Assembly: GCF_015207285.1 (NCBI RefSeq)
Contig: NZ_JADEXD010000029.1
Span: forward strand, 1 to 49,246
From: Tychonema sp. LEGE 07203
Lineage (GTDB): Bacteria > Cyanobacteriota > Cyanobacteriia > Cyanobacteriales > Microcoleaceae
DNA: 49,246 nucleotides
Reading direction: 5' to 3'
The translations under genes were made by a program, and so were the position numbers. This document shows, piece after piece, positions 32,801 to 42,951 of the stretch; the stretch's first letter is position 1, and each line of letters starts with the position of its first letter. Under the pieces are notes generated by a model. It was not told the DNA's origin. It saw nothing but the letters and a program-made list of their open reading frames with translations, and searched no databases.

Positions 32801-34438
32801 CAAGCTCATGTTTTCACCGCCAAAGATCGAGAAGTTCTCCACAACGGGCAAACTGTAGAAATTGCCGAAGAAGAGATTGAAACGGGCAAAGGAGAATCCC
32901 GGATATTTCACACCAAGAAAACATCAATACTTGATGCTGACGGCAAACCGCAATATCTATTAGCTGTCACCGAAGACATTACCGATCGCAAACTAGCAGA
33001 AATTAGCTTGAGGCGATCGTCAGCCAAACTCAAGCAGCAAGCAGATCGAGAAAAATTGCTCAACATTCTCACCGCTCAAATCCGCAACTCCCTCGACTTC
33101 GACAGCATTATTAAAGTCGCAGTTGAGGAAATTCGCGCTTTCCTGAAGATCGATCGCTGCAATTTTGTCTGGTACCGCGACGGCGGAGAGCAGCCTTGCT
33201 GGGAAACAATTAAAGAATCTCGCCTCCCCGAACTTCCTGATTTAACAGGCTGCTATCAACCTTCAGATTTCGGTATTCTTGGAGAACAAATCTTGCGGAT
33301 GGAAATACTCCGGGTGGATGATGTCGAAACACTCGCCGATACTGTGTTGAAACAAACAGTTGGAACCCTGGGCTACCAATCTGTATTAATCATCCCCATG
33401 CAGGCGCTTTCCGGGGTAATGAGTGCAATTACCTGCTGCAACAGCAGTTCTGTGCGGCCTTGGAGCGACAGCGAAGTAGAATTGTTGCAAGCGATTGCAG
33501 TTCAATTGGCGATCGCCCTCAATCAAGCCGATCTTTACACCCAAACTTGCAATAAAGCTCGCGAATTAGAGCAAACATTGGAGCAATTAACCAGCACTCA
33601 ATCGCAGTTAATCCAAAGCGAAAAAATGTCATCTCTCGGTCAGCTCGTCGCAGGAGTCGCCCACGAAATCAACAACCCAGTTAACTTTATTTTTGGCAAC
33701 CTCAGCCACGCTAACGAATATGCTCAAGACTTGCTGCACCTGATCGAACTTTACCAAATTCACTATCCGAATCCAGTCCAGGAAATTATAGAAGAAGTAG
33801 AAGCTATTGAACTCGATTTTCTGATGGAAGACTTGCCAAAACTGCTTTCCTCAATGAAAGTCGGTGCAGACAGAATTCAGCAAATTGTAGCATCTCTGCG
33901 AACCTTCTCCCGCATGGACGAAGCAGAAATGAAAGCAGTTAACATTCACGACGGCATAGATAGCACTCTGATGATTTTGCAGCACCGGATCAAAGCCAAA
34001 CACAATCATCCAGAAATTGAAGTGATTAAAGAGTACGGTAACTTGCCGTTAGTAGAATGTTATGCCGGACAGCTAAATCAAGTATTTATGAATGTTTTGA
34101 GCAATGCTTTAGATGCTTTGGAAGAAAGGGATATGCGGCGTTCTGCTGACGAGATGCGGCAAAATCCTAGTATGATTTCTATCAAAACTGAAATGTCCAA
34201 ACCCGATCGAGTGCTGATTCGGATTGCTGACAACGGGCTGGGAATACCAGAGACTGTAGGTACTCGGCTTTTCAACCCATTTTTTACCACTAAACCTGTG
34301 GGAAAAGGCACTGGAATGGGCTTGTCAATTAGCTATCAAATTGTTACCGACAGACATAACGGCTCGCTGAAATGTACTTCTACTCCCGGACAAGGTGCAG
34401 AATTTGCGATCGAGATTCCGCTCAAAGCTAGCTGTTAA
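29882..34438 (+). CDS. Multi-PAS/GAF sensor histidine kinase with DXCF cyanobacteriochrome-like GAF
   Basis: A 1518-residue soluble kinase. Order: a short coiled coil; GAF1 (about 35-200); six PAS modules (about 222-330, 345-460, 500-620, 632-745, 800-910, 920-1035), most ending ITDRK or ISDRK, with coiled coils between; GAF2 (about 1055-1215); a HisKA-type domain with the phospho-acceptor in GVAHEINNP (about 1260); and an HATPase (N-box NALDAL, G boxes DNGLGIP and GKGTGMGLSIS). In GAF1 the motif DHCF (Cys106) lies 28 residues before Cys134 of LSPCHLKILKRF. Both are where DXCF cyanobacteriochromes bind bilin, so a blue/green light input is likely. There is no receiver domain or adjacent response-regulator gene, so the partner must be elsewhere. 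Confidence 0.93.
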   Translation: MFHQYLYQEVSNLREKLAHLEREMQSQTWFKKLQALMGVISKIRESLDLDTIFKITATEVRQLLNADRVAVYRFLPESQWNDGEVVSEDVLPQYSPSLGTKVHDHCFGEQFAANYAKGYVQAVTDIYKARLSPCHLKILKRFQIRANLVVPLLQGQHLWGLLCIHSCGQPREWQEDEIEFAKQVGDHLAVAIYQAELHLQTQRQIAEIESAQHKLRESEQKYHQILDSIADMVLVKGPQSKIVWANQAFRNYYGMTEEELQGITDAPFADTDHTLQYIQDDAFIFETGQTLEIAEEPATRYDGEVRLFSTVKTPIRNQDGQITMTVGVSRDMTERKLAEEALKASETKYRSLVETSQDMIWSVDATGRYTFVNPAVKYIYGYEPEEMLGRPFSDFVTPEQSEKDLAVFARLLAGESVFQHESTQIGKDGSIKHLMFNAIALHDATGNVLGTTGTATDITDRKRAEAALQHANAELERRVEARTAELRQTFAALTASEAKFRTIAATIPGALFQFCSRDGVSRVDYMSDGIEDISGVTAAEMMRDINTFIARIHPEDLESYIASVNEAVENSSLWHYEGRLVKPNGEIRWWQGDSMPTRSETGEIVFCGVLFDITDRKIAETAIRESQRQLKEAQRLAHVGNWELDPATETLTWSEELFRIFGLEPAAFAPTREEQVAQIHPEDLELWRTEVERGLDFGIPFDFDYRFYRPDGTLRHLNALGRAETDASGKVVKLFGTAIDITDRKAAEAALRQAAAELEDRVNDRTAELSQAVAQLEQEIGDRKQAEAALQVSEQNLRTIFNNVYDAILIHDLEGNIIDVNNRMLEMYGVTQEQATKLSIKNDYSTDNSVEQMAELWEKVLAGKTGRVEWKAKRPNDGSTFDAEVALSKIYLNGNVNIIANVRDISDRKQAEAELQRTQNFMESVLKTIPVAVVAKEAEELRFVLWNPVAGELLGFSAAEVLGKNDFDLFPTEQAHVFTAKDREVLHNGQTVEIAEEEIETGKGESRIFHTKKTSILDADGKPQYLLAVTEDITDRKLAEISLRRSSAKLKQQADREKLLNILTAQIRNSLDFDSIIKVAVEEIRAFLKIDRCNFVWYRDGGEQPCWETIKESRLPELPDLTGCYQPSDFGILGEQILRMEILRVDDVETLADTVLKQTVGTLGYQSVLIIPMQALSGVMSAITCCNSSSVRPWSDSEVELLQAIAVQLAIALNQADLYTQTCNKARELEQTLEQLTSTQSQLIQSEKMSSLGQLVAGVAHEINNPVNFIFGNLSHANEYAQDLLHLIELYQIHYPNPVQEIIEEVEAIELDFLMEDLPKLLSSMKVGADRIQQIVASLRTFSRMDEAEMKAVNIHDGIDSTLMILQHRIKAKHNHPEIEVIKEYGNLPLVECYAGQLNQVFMNVLSNALDALEERDMRRSADEMRQNPSMISIKTEMSKPDRVLIRIADNGLGIPETVGTRLFNPFFTTKPVGKGTGMGLSISYQIVTDRHNGSLKCTSTPGQGAEFAIEIPLKASC

Positions 34439-34684
34439 TTTGTTAGTTGTTAGTTTTTATTATGGGTAATCGACCGGACATGATATCAGTAGTCAGTAGG
34501 GGCGGTGCCCCCGTGCCCGCCCTCTTAGTAGTCAGTAGTCAGTAGTCAGTAGTCAGTAGTTAACAGTTAACAGCCAACAGCCAACAGCCAACAGTCAACA
34601 GTCAACAGCCAACAGTCAACAGCCAACAATCACCTGACGGTGCAACCGGAATTGATATCACTCAGTCCATAATTGCTATATTAC
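34439..34684. repeat. GTCAGTA and ACAGCCA heptamers with dispersed-repeat end
   Basis: The word TAATCGACCGGACATGATAT (34464-34483, also near 29084), a GGGGCGGTGCCCCC...GCCCGCCCT element (34499-34524) and about five AGTAGTC heptamers are followed by ACAGTCA/ACAGCCA units to 34628. The end word ATCACCTGACGGTGCAACCG lies at 34629. No gene seen. Confidence 0.85.
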
Positions 34685-34805
34685 TGATAGAAGAGCACCT
34701 GGGGCAAAAACCGGGTTTCTGACCGCAAATTTAGCATCACAACCTATATCTTTCGTTCAGAAACCCGGTTTTTAAGAGCTTGTTGAGAATGGTGCTCTTC
34801 TGTCA
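34685..34805. mobile_element. AGAAACCGGGTTT element with 15-bp TIRs, donates a stop codon
   Basis: TGATAGAAGAGCACC at the left and GGTGCTCTTCTGTCA at the right are inverted repeats with one mismatch. Inside lie AACCGGGTTTCTG and CAGAAACCCGGTTTT. The last three bases (34803-34805) are the TGA stop of the minus-strand GGDEF-EAL gene. Confidence 0.82.
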
Positions 34806-37800
34806 GATATTACCGAGATCGATCAGGATTTGTGTCACGGCGGAACTGTCCAATGGTTTAGAAAACCAATATCCCTGAGCTAATTCGCACCCTAGTTCCC
34901 GAAGCTGTGCTAACTGTTCGGCTGTCTCCACACCTTCGGCGATCGCATTTAATCCCAAATTGTGAGCTAAAGTGACGATCGCCCGCACAATCTGCAAAGG
35001 CTGACCCCCGCCGTCACCGTTTTCGATTGCCCCCAACCGACTCACAAAAGATCGATCGATCTTCAGCGTATCCAGCGGGAAGCGGTGCAAGTAACTCAAA
35101 GACGAATAGCCTGTACCGAAATCGTCGATCGACAATCGAATATTTTTAGCTTTTAATTGGGCCAGCACAATATTGGCTTTCATCACATTTTCTACGATCG
35201 CACTTTCAGTAATCTCCAATTTTAAACAGCTCGGAGCGCAGCCTGTTTCTGCCAAAATTTCATCTATCTGTTCGATTAAATTCGGCAAACCTAACTGTTT
35301 CGGAGAAAGATTGACGCTCATTGTTAATTGCGAAGGATCGACAATTGGTAATTGGTAATTGGGCATCGGGCATCGGGCATCGGGCATCGGGCATTGGGCA
35401 TTGGGAATTGGGAATTGGGCATTGGGAATTGGGAATTGGGCATTGGGAATTGGGCATTGGGAATTGGGCATTGGGAATTGGGCATTGGGAATTGGGCATT
35501 GGGAATTGGGCATTGGGAATTGGGAATTGGGCATTGGGAATTGGGAATTGGGCATTGGGAATTGCCGAACTTCCTGCTTCGCTGTATCAGTTAAATCCGT
35601 TAAATCCCGTACATTGCTCGTTGCCGAACTTCCATTTCTCTTCGCGATCAACATTTCTTGCCAAACGCGCAGTTGACGGCAAGCTTCCCGCAGCACCCAA
35701 GCTCCCAGAGGCACGATCAAACCAGTTTCCTCAGCTACAGGAATAAAACTAGACGGCGGCACTAAACCCCGAACCGGGTGCTGCCAGCGCACCAAAGCCT
35801 CAAAACCCTCGATCGCACCGCTGGCGATCGAAACAATCGGTTGGTAGTGCAAAATAAAGTGCGAACATTCATGCTTGCTCGAACCTAATTCCTCCTTGCC
35901 AAAAATAGCCAACCGCAGGTCATTTTCTAACTGCAACAGCGACATAGTTTGCTCGTGCATCGCCAAATTAAACACCTCGTGGCGGGCCTTGCCCAAAGCT
36001 TTAGCGCGGTACATAGCAATGTCAGCATCGCGCAGGAATTCTTCCGGGTGAGCGTACAGATTCGATTTGCCTCTGGCGTCGGCTGCTGCGACTTCGCCTC
36101 CACTGAAAACAATACCAATACTAGCGGTGGTAAATACTTCGTGCCCTTCGATATGAAACGGCTTCGTCAATTCTGCTTGTATTCTGTTAGCTGCTTGGGT
36201 GGCATCGCTGAGGCTCTGAATGTGGTCTAGCAGGATGGTGAATTCGTCTCCCCCCAGCCGGGCGACGGTATCAGAAGCCCGCACGCAGGTTAGCAGCCTG
36301 TCTGCGAGGGCAACTAGCAGTTTATCCCCAAGAATGTGTCCTAAAGAATCATTAACTACTTTGAAGCGGTCTAAATCTAGGAAAAGTAAACCAAATTTGT
36401 AATCGGGGGACTGATTCGATCGCCGGATAGCTTGTCCCAGCCTGTCGATGAACAAAAGGCGGTTGGGCAAACCCGTCAGCGCGTCATGAAAAGCGCCGTG
36501 CAGCAGTTGCCGTTCTACTCGCTTGCGCTCGGTGACATCTCTGATCATAATTTGGGCGGCGGCGGAGCCTTGATAAGTAGCGGGAATGCCGACAACTTCA
36601 ACGTCGATGATTTGTCCGTCGAGCCGCATTAGTTTTTGTTCGGCAAGCTCGATCGGCTGATTTTCTGTTTCGACTTGCCTCATGCGCTCTTGGGCTGTTT
36701 CTAGATAGTTTGGATGGACAAAATGCAATACCGGAAAGCCGATTAGCTCTGCCGGAGAACTCGCACCGAGGAGTTTTGCGCCGGCAGCATTGATGTAGGC
36801 GATTTTCCCTTGACTGTGAACGGCGATCGCTTCGGGAGATAGTTCTACTAAACGGCGGTAGCGTTCTTCACTTTCTTGCAGAGATAATATTAACTCGCAG
36901 CGCTCTTTTTCGGCTTGCTGGCGTTCAAGTTCCATTTGGTGAACCGCCAGAAATTTACCGATGCTTTGAGCCATCAATTCTATAATTTCTATTTCCTGGT
37001 ACTCAAAATCTTTTTTCTTGATTTCTCGCGAGCTAAAACTCAAAGTTCCGTAAATTTTATTGTTAACAAATATTGGCGTTCCGATGTATGATTCCGACTG
37101 GCATTTTTTATAAGCTGGATGTTTTTGCATATCAATGTCTGCTCCTATATGAGAACAGGTAACAGTTTTTTTTAGTTCGATTGCCGCAGCGCAGTAAGTA
37201 TCGCTGAGATTCAATTCTAAGCCGGGTACGAAATATCCAAGATTTGTTTTCGCAGCCCGTACAATAAAAATTTCATTTTTAACTTCAGCCATGATGCCGA
37301 TAGAAAGTCCAAACATCAAACAGCCTGCTGTTAGATAATCGTCTACCAGTTCTTGAAAATTTTGATAGTGATAAGTTGTAATCCGGTGCAGGTGTTTGAG
37401 ATTGGCGCTGAAAGCTGCTAAAACTTGAGAATTTAAAAATAATTCTTCTTCGGCTCGCTGGCGGTCGGTGATGTCTGTTTGCACTCCAATAAAATGGGTT
37501 AAGTGTCGCCGCGAGTTGTGCACCGGAGCGATCGACAGTTCGTGCCAAAAAGGAGTGCCGTCTTTCCGAAAGTTCCGCAGGATAACTTGAGCTTCTCTGC
37601 CTTCTTCAATGGCAATTCGCAATTGTTTGGCCGCGGCGGTGTCGGTGTCGTTGCCCTGCAAAAATCGGCAATTTTTCCCAATTAACTCGTCTCTGCTATA
37701 ACCAGTAATCCGCTCAAAACTGGGATTGACATAAATAATCGGATTATCTGCAACCGTCGCGTCGGTGATGGCAATGCCGTTGCTGCAACTTTCGATCGCC

Positions 37801-38837
37801 CGTTCCATCATTTGCAAGCGCTCTTGCGATCGAATCCGATCGATCGCCGCAGCTAACACGTTGGCGATCGCTTCTACAAAATAAACGTCATCTTGGCTGA
37901 AAACTCGCTTTTGGCTGGTGTGAACCCCCAAAACGCCCCAAGCCGGCGTCGCAGAAGTGTCCGCTGGTTCTGCTTGTCCCAAAAAACTCTCCACTCCCCG
38001 ATTGCCGGGAACGATGACAGTGACACCGCTCACAGCCCGGTGGTTGTGCAGCAGCGGCAACTCGCTAAAACGAGTTTCCACGCGCAAATCTTCGACGATC
38101 GTTGCTTTGCCCACTAGCAGCGTGTAACCTGCTTGCGATCGGGCAGAAGCCGCAACAGTAGCCATGCCGACGAGGCCCGGCTGCCAGCCAACCCCCGCTC
38201 GCAACTGAAAAGCATGACCCGAAGGCAACAGTTCTAACAACTGACAATAATCAACGTCCAGGGTTTGAGCAATTAACACCGCAGCTTTGTCCATCAGTGC
38301 AGACAAATCTGTTTCGGCCAAGGCCTGCTGCCCCAAGTAAGCGACGGCTGCTTGCTGGCGGGCGCGCAAGTGGATGGAGGCGAGCAATTCCTGCTCGTTA
38401 GCAGTGGCTCGCTTGCGATCGGTAATGTCGCAGAACACCGACAGCACAGCTTTTTCTGACAGCAATGTCAAATACCGCATCGAGACACTTGCCCAAAACA
38501 AGCTGCCGTCAGCTTTTTTGAGGCGGACTTCTGTCTCGCTGACTTGTCCGTTGCGGGCGAGGACATCAAGCAATTCCTGGCGTTTTTTGGGGTTGTTGTA
38601 GAGTGTTTCGGCTTTTTGGCCGTCAATCTCAAATGCTTTGAACCCGAAAGCCTGATGGCATAAATCGTTGCTATAAATAATTGTGCCATCAGCCAGACTG
38701 CTGACGATCGCAGGCATCGGAATTGAACTGGCGATCGTCAGCAGTAATTCTTTAGTTGCTTGCAGTTGTGGGTACAACTCTGGTTTGGCGGCCGAACCCT
38801 GACAGTGTTCACCATTTTCAGGGATAAAACTTTCCAT
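34803..38837 (-). CDS. PAS-GAF-LOV-GAF-PAS-GGDEF-EAL c-di-GMP signalling protein
   Basis: A 1344-residue soluble protein that probably makes and/or degrades cyclic di-GMP. Order: PAS (about 28-142), GAF (about 155-345), a LOV-type PAS (about 350-465), GAF (about 480-660), PAS (about 675-795), GGDEF (about 800-980) and EAL (about 990-1344). The LOV motif GKNCRFLQG is intact with Cys390, the residue that forms the flavin adduct in blue light. The GGDEF motif is intact. EAL residues are present: [55 protein letters not shown]. In the EAL domain, residues about 1091-1164 are an insertion of MPNSQFP-type repeats encoded by GGGAATT/GGGCATT heptamers. The insertion lies between the helix ending RVWQEM and the strand MSVNLSP. 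Convergent with the histidine-kinase gene. Confidence 0.93.
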   Translation of the reverse strand: MESFIPENGEHCQGSAAKPELYPQLQATKELLLTIASSIPMPAIVSSLADGTIIYSNDLCHQAFGFKAFEIDGQKAETLYNNPKKRQELLDVLARNGQVSETEVRLKKADGSLFWASVSMRYLTLLSEKAVLSVFCDITDRKRATANEQELLASIHLRARQQAAVAYLGQQALAETDLSALMDKAAVLIAQTLDVDYCQLLELLPSGHAFQLRAGVGWQPGLVGMATVAASARSQAGYTLLVGKATIVEDLRVETRFSELPLLHNHRAVSGVTVIVPGNRGVESFLGQAEPADTSATPAWGVLGVHTSQKRVFSQDDVYFVEAIANVLAAAIDRIRSQERLQMMERAIESCSNGIAITDATVADNPIIYVNPSFERITGYSRDELIGKNCRFLQGNDTDTAAAKQLRIAIEEGREAQVILRNFRKDGTPFWHELSIAPVHNSRRHLTHFIGVQTDITDRQRAEEELFLNSQVLAAFSANLKHLHRITTYHYQNFQELVDDYLTAGCLMFGLSIGIMAEVKNEIFIVRAAKTNLGYFVPGLELNLSDTYCAAAIELKKTVTCSHIGADIDMQKHPAYKKCQSESYIGTPIFVNNKIYGTLSFSSREIKKKDFEYQEIEIIELMAQSIGKFLAVHQMELERQQAEKERCELILSLQESEERYRRLVELSPEAIAVHSQGKIAYINAAGAKLLGASSPAELIGFPVLHFVHPNYLETAQERMRQVETENQPIELAEQKLMRLDGQIIDVEVVGIPATYQGSAAAQIMIRDVTERKRVERQLLHGAFHDALTGLPNRLLFIDRLGQAIRRSNQSPDYKFGLLFLDLDRFKVVNDSLGHILGDKLLVALADRLLTCVRASDTVARLGGDEFTILLDHIQSLSDATQAANRIQAELTKPFHIEGHEVFTTASIGIVFSGGEVAAADARGKSNLYAHPEEFLRDADIAMYRAKALGKARHEVFNLAMHEQTMSLLQLENDLRLAIFGKEELGSSKHECSHFILHYQPIVSIASGAIEGFEALVRWQHPVRGLVPPSSFIPVAEETGLIVPLGAWVLREACRQLRVWQEMLIAKRNGSSATSNVRDLTDLTDTAKQEVRQFPMPNSQFPMPNSQFPMPNSQCPIPNAQFPMPNSQCPIPNAQFPIPNAQFPIPNAQCPMPDARCPMPNYQLPIVDPSQLTMSVNLSPKQLGLPNLIEQIDEILAETGCAPSCLKLEITESAIVENVMKANIVLAQLKAKNIRLSIDDFGTGYSSLSYLHRFPLDTLKIDRSFVSRLGAIENGDGGGQPLQIVRAIVTLAHNLGLNAIAEGVETAEQLAQLRELGCELAQGYWFSKPLDSSAVTQILIDLGNI
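35344..35564. repeat. About 31 heptamers (GGGCATC/GGGCATT/GGGAATT) inside the EAL domain
   Basis: A nearly uninterrupted 7-bp tandem array of about 221 bp. Three units give seven residues, so the translated repeat is (MPNSQFP)n. Because the unit is not a multiple of three, gain or loss of one unit would shift the EAL reading frame. All frames stay open within the array itself. Confidence 0.96.
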
Positions 38838-39164
38838 TTTTTAATTGATCCATTTCTGCGGACAAATTTAAATTTGCGGTAACTAACGATTTCAGATGCA
38901 GAGGACGATCGACAGTACCCCCCCGGCACATTAATTTTAACCAGAACAATGCAAGTCAACGCCCAAAAAATTCTCGGCTGGAGTTTAAGCAGCGCCCCAG
39001 CCTCCGAGAAGATATCTCTTTAGTATGAAAGTCTACTGTTTTTAAAGTTGCGTTAAGTTTTTATAAGAGCGGGTGCTTTGCCAAATATGTAGCGCCAGCG
39101 CCTAATCTAAAAAGTAATGTCACCTGCAAACAACTACCCAACACAATCCCGAGAGAGAACACAA
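38838..39164. promoter_or_regulatory. Divergent promoter region, GGDEF-EAL / acnB, with a hairpin
   Basis: The gap holds both promoters. TTCTCGGCTGG (38971-38981) pairs with CCAG and CCGAGAA (38997-39010) with a 3-base bulge, a bulged hairpin about 155 nt upstream of acnB that could be a protein-binding or RNA element. No gene seen. Confidence 0.45.
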
Positions 39165-41780
39165 ATGCTTGAATCTTACCGCCACAACGCTGCCCAACGG
39201 GCCGCACTGGGAATTCCACCGCTGCCGCTAGATGCCCAGCAAACCTCAGAACTCTGCGAATTGCTCAAAAATCCGCCGCCTGGGGAAGAAGAAGCCTTAG
39301 TAGAATTATTGCGCGATCGCGTGCCCCCCGGAGTAGACAGCGCCGCCTACGTCAAAGCAGGTTTTTTAACCGGCATTGCCAAGGGCGAAATCCACAGCCC
39401 CCTAATTGCTCCCAAATGGGCCGTTTACCTGCTGGGGACAATGATGGGCGGTTACAACGTCCAATCTTTAATCGATTTACTCCATCCTACTGCCGAAATC
39501 GCCATTCCCGCCACCGCAGCCCGGGCCTTGAGCAAAACCCTGCTGGTATTCGACGCTTTCCACGACATTCTCGCCCTGTCGGATACCAATCCCTACGCCA
39601 AACAAGTCATAGATTCTTGGGCTGCTGCCGAGTGGTTTACCGGCCGGCCCCAACTAGCCGAAGCCATTACCGTTACAGTCTTCAAAGTACCCGGAGAAAC
39701 GAATACCGACGACTTGTCGCCGGCACCTCATGCTACCACGCGGCCGGACATTCCCCTGCACGCTTTGGCGATGCTGGAAAGTAAAATGCCCCAAGCGCTG
39801 GAAACCATTGCCCAATTGAAGCAAAAAGGCCATCCCGTCGCCTACGTCGGCGATGTTGTCGGCACCGGTTCCTCGCGCAAATCAGCGATTAACTCAGTGC
39901 TGTGGCACATCGGTAACGATATTCCCTTTGTACCCAACAAGCGTAACGGCGGATATATTTTGGGAAGTGCGATCGCCCCGATTTTCTTCAATACCGCTGA
40001 AGATTCCGGCGCATTGCCGATCGAATGCGATGTCAGCAAAATGGAAACCGGAATGGTAATTACCATCCATCCCTACAAAGGAGAAATCACCAACGAAGCC
40101 GGAGAAATCATCTCCACCTTCACCCTCAAACCCGACACAATCACAGACGAAGTTCGCGCAGGCGGCCGCATTCCCCTATTAATCGGACGCACCTTAACCG
40201 ACAAAACCCGCGCAGCTTTAGGACTAGGAATCAGCCCGATTTTCACCCGCCCGACTATTCCTGCAGATACCGGAAAAGGCTTCACTTTAGCACAGAAAAT
40301 GGTAGGGAAAGCCTGCGGTTTAGCCGGCGTGCGTCCCGGTACATCTTGCGAACCGTTAATGACCACAGTCGGCTCCCAAGACACCACCGGGCCCATGACT
40401 CGCGACGAATTAAAAGAACTTGCTTGTTTGGGATTTAGCGCCGATTTGGTAATTCAAAGTTTCTGCCACACCGCCGCCTATCCAAAACCTGTTGATGTCA
40501 AAACTCACCACGAATTGCCCGATTTCATGGCACAGCGGGCGGGCATAGCTTTGCGTCCCGGAGACGGCATTATTCACTCCTGGCTGAACCGGATGTTATT
40601 GCCAGATACAGTGGGAACCGGCGGCGATTCTCACACACGTTTTCCTTTAGGAATTTCCTTTCCTGCGGGTTCGGGATTGGTGGCATTTGCTGCCGCCTTG
40701 GGCGTGATGCCTTTGGATATGCCGGAATCGGTTTTAGTGCGGTTCAAGGGTAAATTGCAGCCGGGAGTAACCCTGCGGGATGTGGTGAATGCAATTCCCT
40801 ATGTAGCAATTCAAAAAGGTTTGCTGACAGTCTCGAAACAGAATAAGAAAAACGTCTTTTCCGGGCGGATTATGGAAATAGAAGGTTTGCCCGATTTAAA
40901 GGTCGAGCAGGCGTTTGAATTGACCGATGCCTCGGCCGAGCGTTCCTGCGCCGGATGCACGATTAAATTGAGCCCGGAGACTGTTTCTGAGTACATTCGC
41001 TCAAACATCGCGCTGCTAAAAAACATGGTAGCGCGGGGCTATGAAGATGCGCGGACGATGATGCGCCGGGTGGCGAAGATGGAGGAATGGCTGGCGAATC
41101 CGGTGCTGCTAGAAGCTGATGCTGATGCCGAGTATGTTGAAATCATCGAGATCGATCTCAACGAGATTACTGAACCCATTGTGGCTGCTCCGAATGACCC
41201 GGATAATGTTAAGTTGTTGAGTGAGGTTGCGGGCGATCGGGTTGACGAAGTATTTGTCGGTTCCTGCATGACAAATATCGGCCACTACCGCGCCACTGCA
41301 AAGGTACTCGAAGGTGCAGGGGAAGTCAAAACTCGCCTGTGGATTTGTCCGCCAACTCGGATGGACGAACAGCAACTGAAAGAAGAAGGTTATTACAGCA
41401 TTTTTGGAGCGGCTGGAGCGCGGACGGAAATGCCGGGATGCAGTCTTTGTATGGGAAATCAAGCGCGAGTAAAAGATGCAACAACGGTTTTTTCAACTTC
41501 GACTCGTAACTTCAACAACCGGATGGGCAAAGATGCACAAGTTTATCTCGGTTCGGCAGAATTGGCAGCAGTTTGTTCGCTGTTAGGGATCATTCCCACA
41601 GTCCAAGAATACCAGGAAATTGTGGCGAAGAAAATCAATCCTTTTGCTGGCGATTTGTATCGGTATTTGAATTTCGATCAAATTGCTGGTTTTGAGGATG
41701 AAGGGCGAGTGATTGCTTTGGAAGATATGCCTCGGATTGAGGAACTTTTGGGAATTCCCGACGGTGTGTTGAGCAAGTAA
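39165..41780 (+). CDS. acnB: Aconitate hydratase B (aconitase / 2-methylisocitrate dehydratase)
   Basis: An 871-residue AcnB-type aconitase converting citrate to isocitrate in the TCA branch. The start [20 protein letters not shown] is the family's normal N-terminus, so the ATG at 39165 is chosen over the ATG at 39117, which would add 16 residues. After the HEAT-like domain come [20 protein letters not shown], the [19 protein letters not shown] block of the active site, and the [4Fe-4S] ligands in [13 protein letters not shown] and [10 protein letters not shown]. Length is close to the E. coli enzyme (865). The gene stands alone between signalling genes and a toxin-antitoxin pair, followed by the hairpin repeat at 41817-41883. 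Confidence 0.96.
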   Translation: MLESYRHNAAQRAALGIPPLPLDAQQTSELCELLKNPPPGEEEALVELLRDRVPPGVDSAAYVKAGFLTGIAKGEIHSPLIAPKWAVYLLGTMMGGYNVQSLIDLLHPTAEIAIPATAARALSKTLLVFDAFHDILALSDTNPYAKQVIDSWAAAEWFTGRPQLAEAITVTVFKVPGETNTDDLSPAPHATTRPDIPLHALAMLESKMPQALETIAQLKQKGHPVAYVGDVVGTGSSRKSAINSVLWHIGNDIPFVPNKRNGGYILGSAIAPIFFNTAEDSGALPIECDVSKMETGMVITIHPYKGEITNEAGEIISTFTLKPDTITDEVRAGGRIPLLIGRTLTDKTRAALGLGISPIFTRPTIPADTGKGFTLAQKMVGKACGLAGVRPGTSCEPLMTTVGSQDTTGPMTRDELKELACLGFSADLVIQSFCHTAAYPKPVDVKTHHELPDFMAQRAGIALRPGDGIIHSWLNRMLLPDTVGTGGDSHTRFPLGISFPAGSGLVAFAAALGVMPLDMPESVLVRFKGKLQPGVTLRDVVNAIPYVAIQKGLLTVSKQNKKNVFSGRIMEIEGLPDLKVEQAFELTDASAERSCAGCTIKLSPETVSEYIRSNIALLKNMVARGYEDARTMMRRVAKMEEWLANPVLLEADADAEYVEIIEIDLNEITEPIVAAPNDPDNVKLLSEVAGDRVDEVFVGSCMTNIGHYRATAKVLEGAGEVKTRLWICPPTRMDEQQLKEEGYYSIFGAAGARTEMPGCSLCMGNQARVKDATTVFSTSTRNFNNRMGKDAQVYLGSAELAAVCSLLGIIPTVQEYQEIVAKKINPFAGDLYRYLNFDQIAGFEDEGRVIALEDMPRIEELLGIPDGVLSK

Positions 41781-41816
41781 TTCGATCGCATCTTAGCGAG
41801 ACAGTGATTTGATATT

Positions 41817-41883
41817 ACCGCAGATGAACGCAGATGAATCTTATCTGCGTACATCTGCGTACATCTGCTGACATCTGCGGTTC
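41817..41883. repeat. Palindromic repeat (CGCAGATGAA family), copy 2
   Basis: ACCGCAGATGAACGCAGATG begins it and CATCTGCTGACATCTGCGGT ends it, inverted to each other. Compare copy 1 at 720-797. It lies just downstream of acnB and may act as its terminator. Confidence 0.8.
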
Positions 41884-42025
41884 AGAAAAATCCCAGAATC
41901 AGGATGAATCATTCTCGCCTCTTGTTTACAATATAAGTAGAGGCGAGTTCGATCGCCAATCTCTAATTCCCATCCAGGATATCGACCTAGGAATTCCTAT
42001 AAATCCGATTGAGGAGAAAAAAAGT

Positions 42026-42409
42026 ATGTCTGAACGAGCTTTAATCACTGAAAACCCAGAGACACCAACTTCAGCGCCAGAAAATCGCATTGGTAATGAA
42101 ATGGTAGAGTTTCTCAGTGTAATTCAGCAAACTCCGAGAGAATATTGGCCTAATTTGCTTAAAATGATGAGGTTATTTCTGGAAACGGTGACAGTAAAGC
42201 CAGCCTTGTCCGAGCCTCCCCAGACATCGGAGAAAATAGACATTACTAAACTGTCGCTGGAGGAGCGGATACAAAGAAATCAAGGTGCAATTGCATTATT
42301 GCGATCGTGGCGAGAAGAGGATAACGAACAAGAGCAAAAAGAAACTGCGGAATATCTTGAACAAGTGATAAATGAAGATCGGATGTCTAATCGACCATTG
42401 TTTCCATGA
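42026..42409 (+). CDS. Putative antitoxin paired with a PIN-domain toxin
   Basis: A 127-residue acidic protein. The start ATG 42026 follows a strong GAGGAG, while the longer frame from 41834 begins within the palindromic repeat and is rejected. The N-terminal half (MVEFLSVIQQTPREYWPNLL) has no domain I recognise. The C-terminal half (RNQGAIALLRSWREEDNEQE, ending NEDRMSNRPLFP) resembles the tail of short cyanobacterial antitoxins encoded before PIN toxins. It overlaps the toxin by 4 bp (ATGA). The N-terminus lacks a clear AbrB, RHH or Phd fold, so DNA binding is not evident. Confidence 0.72.
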   Translation: MSERALITENPETPTSAPENRIGNEMVEFLSVIQQTPREYWPNLLKMMRLFLETVTVKPALSEPPQTSEKIDITKLSLEERIQRNQGAIALLRSWREEDNEQEQKETAEYLEQVINEDRMSNRPLFP

Positions 42410-42858
42410 GCAGAATAATTATTTTGGATTCTGGCCCATTAGGAATGGTAACAAACCCTCAAGCCAAACCTCCTTATTTGGAATGCCAACTTTGGCTAGA
42501 CTCTTTACTACAAAATGGCGAAATGGTAATCCTGCCTGAAATTGCTGACTATGAGGTGCGGCGAGAATTGATTCGAGCGGGAAAAGAGAGAGGTATCAGA
42601 AAACTTGACCTATTCAAGAATGTCCTTACATACCGTCCTTTGACTTCGGAGGTAATGCTTTTAGCGGCTCAGTTGTGGGCGGATGCACGAAAGAGAGGAA
42701 AGCCAACGGCACACCCCTATGCACTTGACGGGGATGTGATTTTGGCGGCTCAAGCAATATTGGAGGCAAGTGAAGGCAATGAGGTGGTAATTGCTACAAC
42801 AAATGTGGGGCATTTATCGCAATTTGTTGATGCTCGCGAATGGCGGCTAATTCAGTAA
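42406..42858 (+). CDS. PIN-domain ribonuclease toxin (VapC-like)
   Basis: A 150-residue PIN protein. The first acidic residue is in IIILDSGPLG (Asp8). LPEIADYEVRREL gives the second acidic cluster and HPYALDGDVILAAQA the third, with a closing VIATTNVGHLSQFV that matches the end of the PIN fold. These Mg2+-dependent RNases typically attack tRNA or rRNA when free of antitoxin. Translation is coupled to the upstream gene by a 4-bp overlap. Confidence 0.86.
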   Translation: MSRIIILDSGPLGMVTNPQAKPPYLECQLWLDSLLQNGEMVILPEIADYEVRRELIRAGKERGIRKLDLFKNVLTYRPLTSEVMLLAAQLWADARKRGKPTAHPYALDGDVILAAQAILEASEGNEVVIATTNVGHLSQFVDAREWRLIQ

Positions 42859-42951
42859 TGTTTAAATCGATCGCACTTACAGACTTGCCCGCTCCCTGAT
42901 ATACTGTCAACTATAGATATTTTTACATACACCGTTAGCGAGATCGACAGC

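Noticed and set aside
35321..35746. Plus-strand ORFs with GIGHWEL repeats
   Set aside because: Open only because a 7-bp array without stop words is open in all frames; the minus-strand EAL domain continues on both sides.
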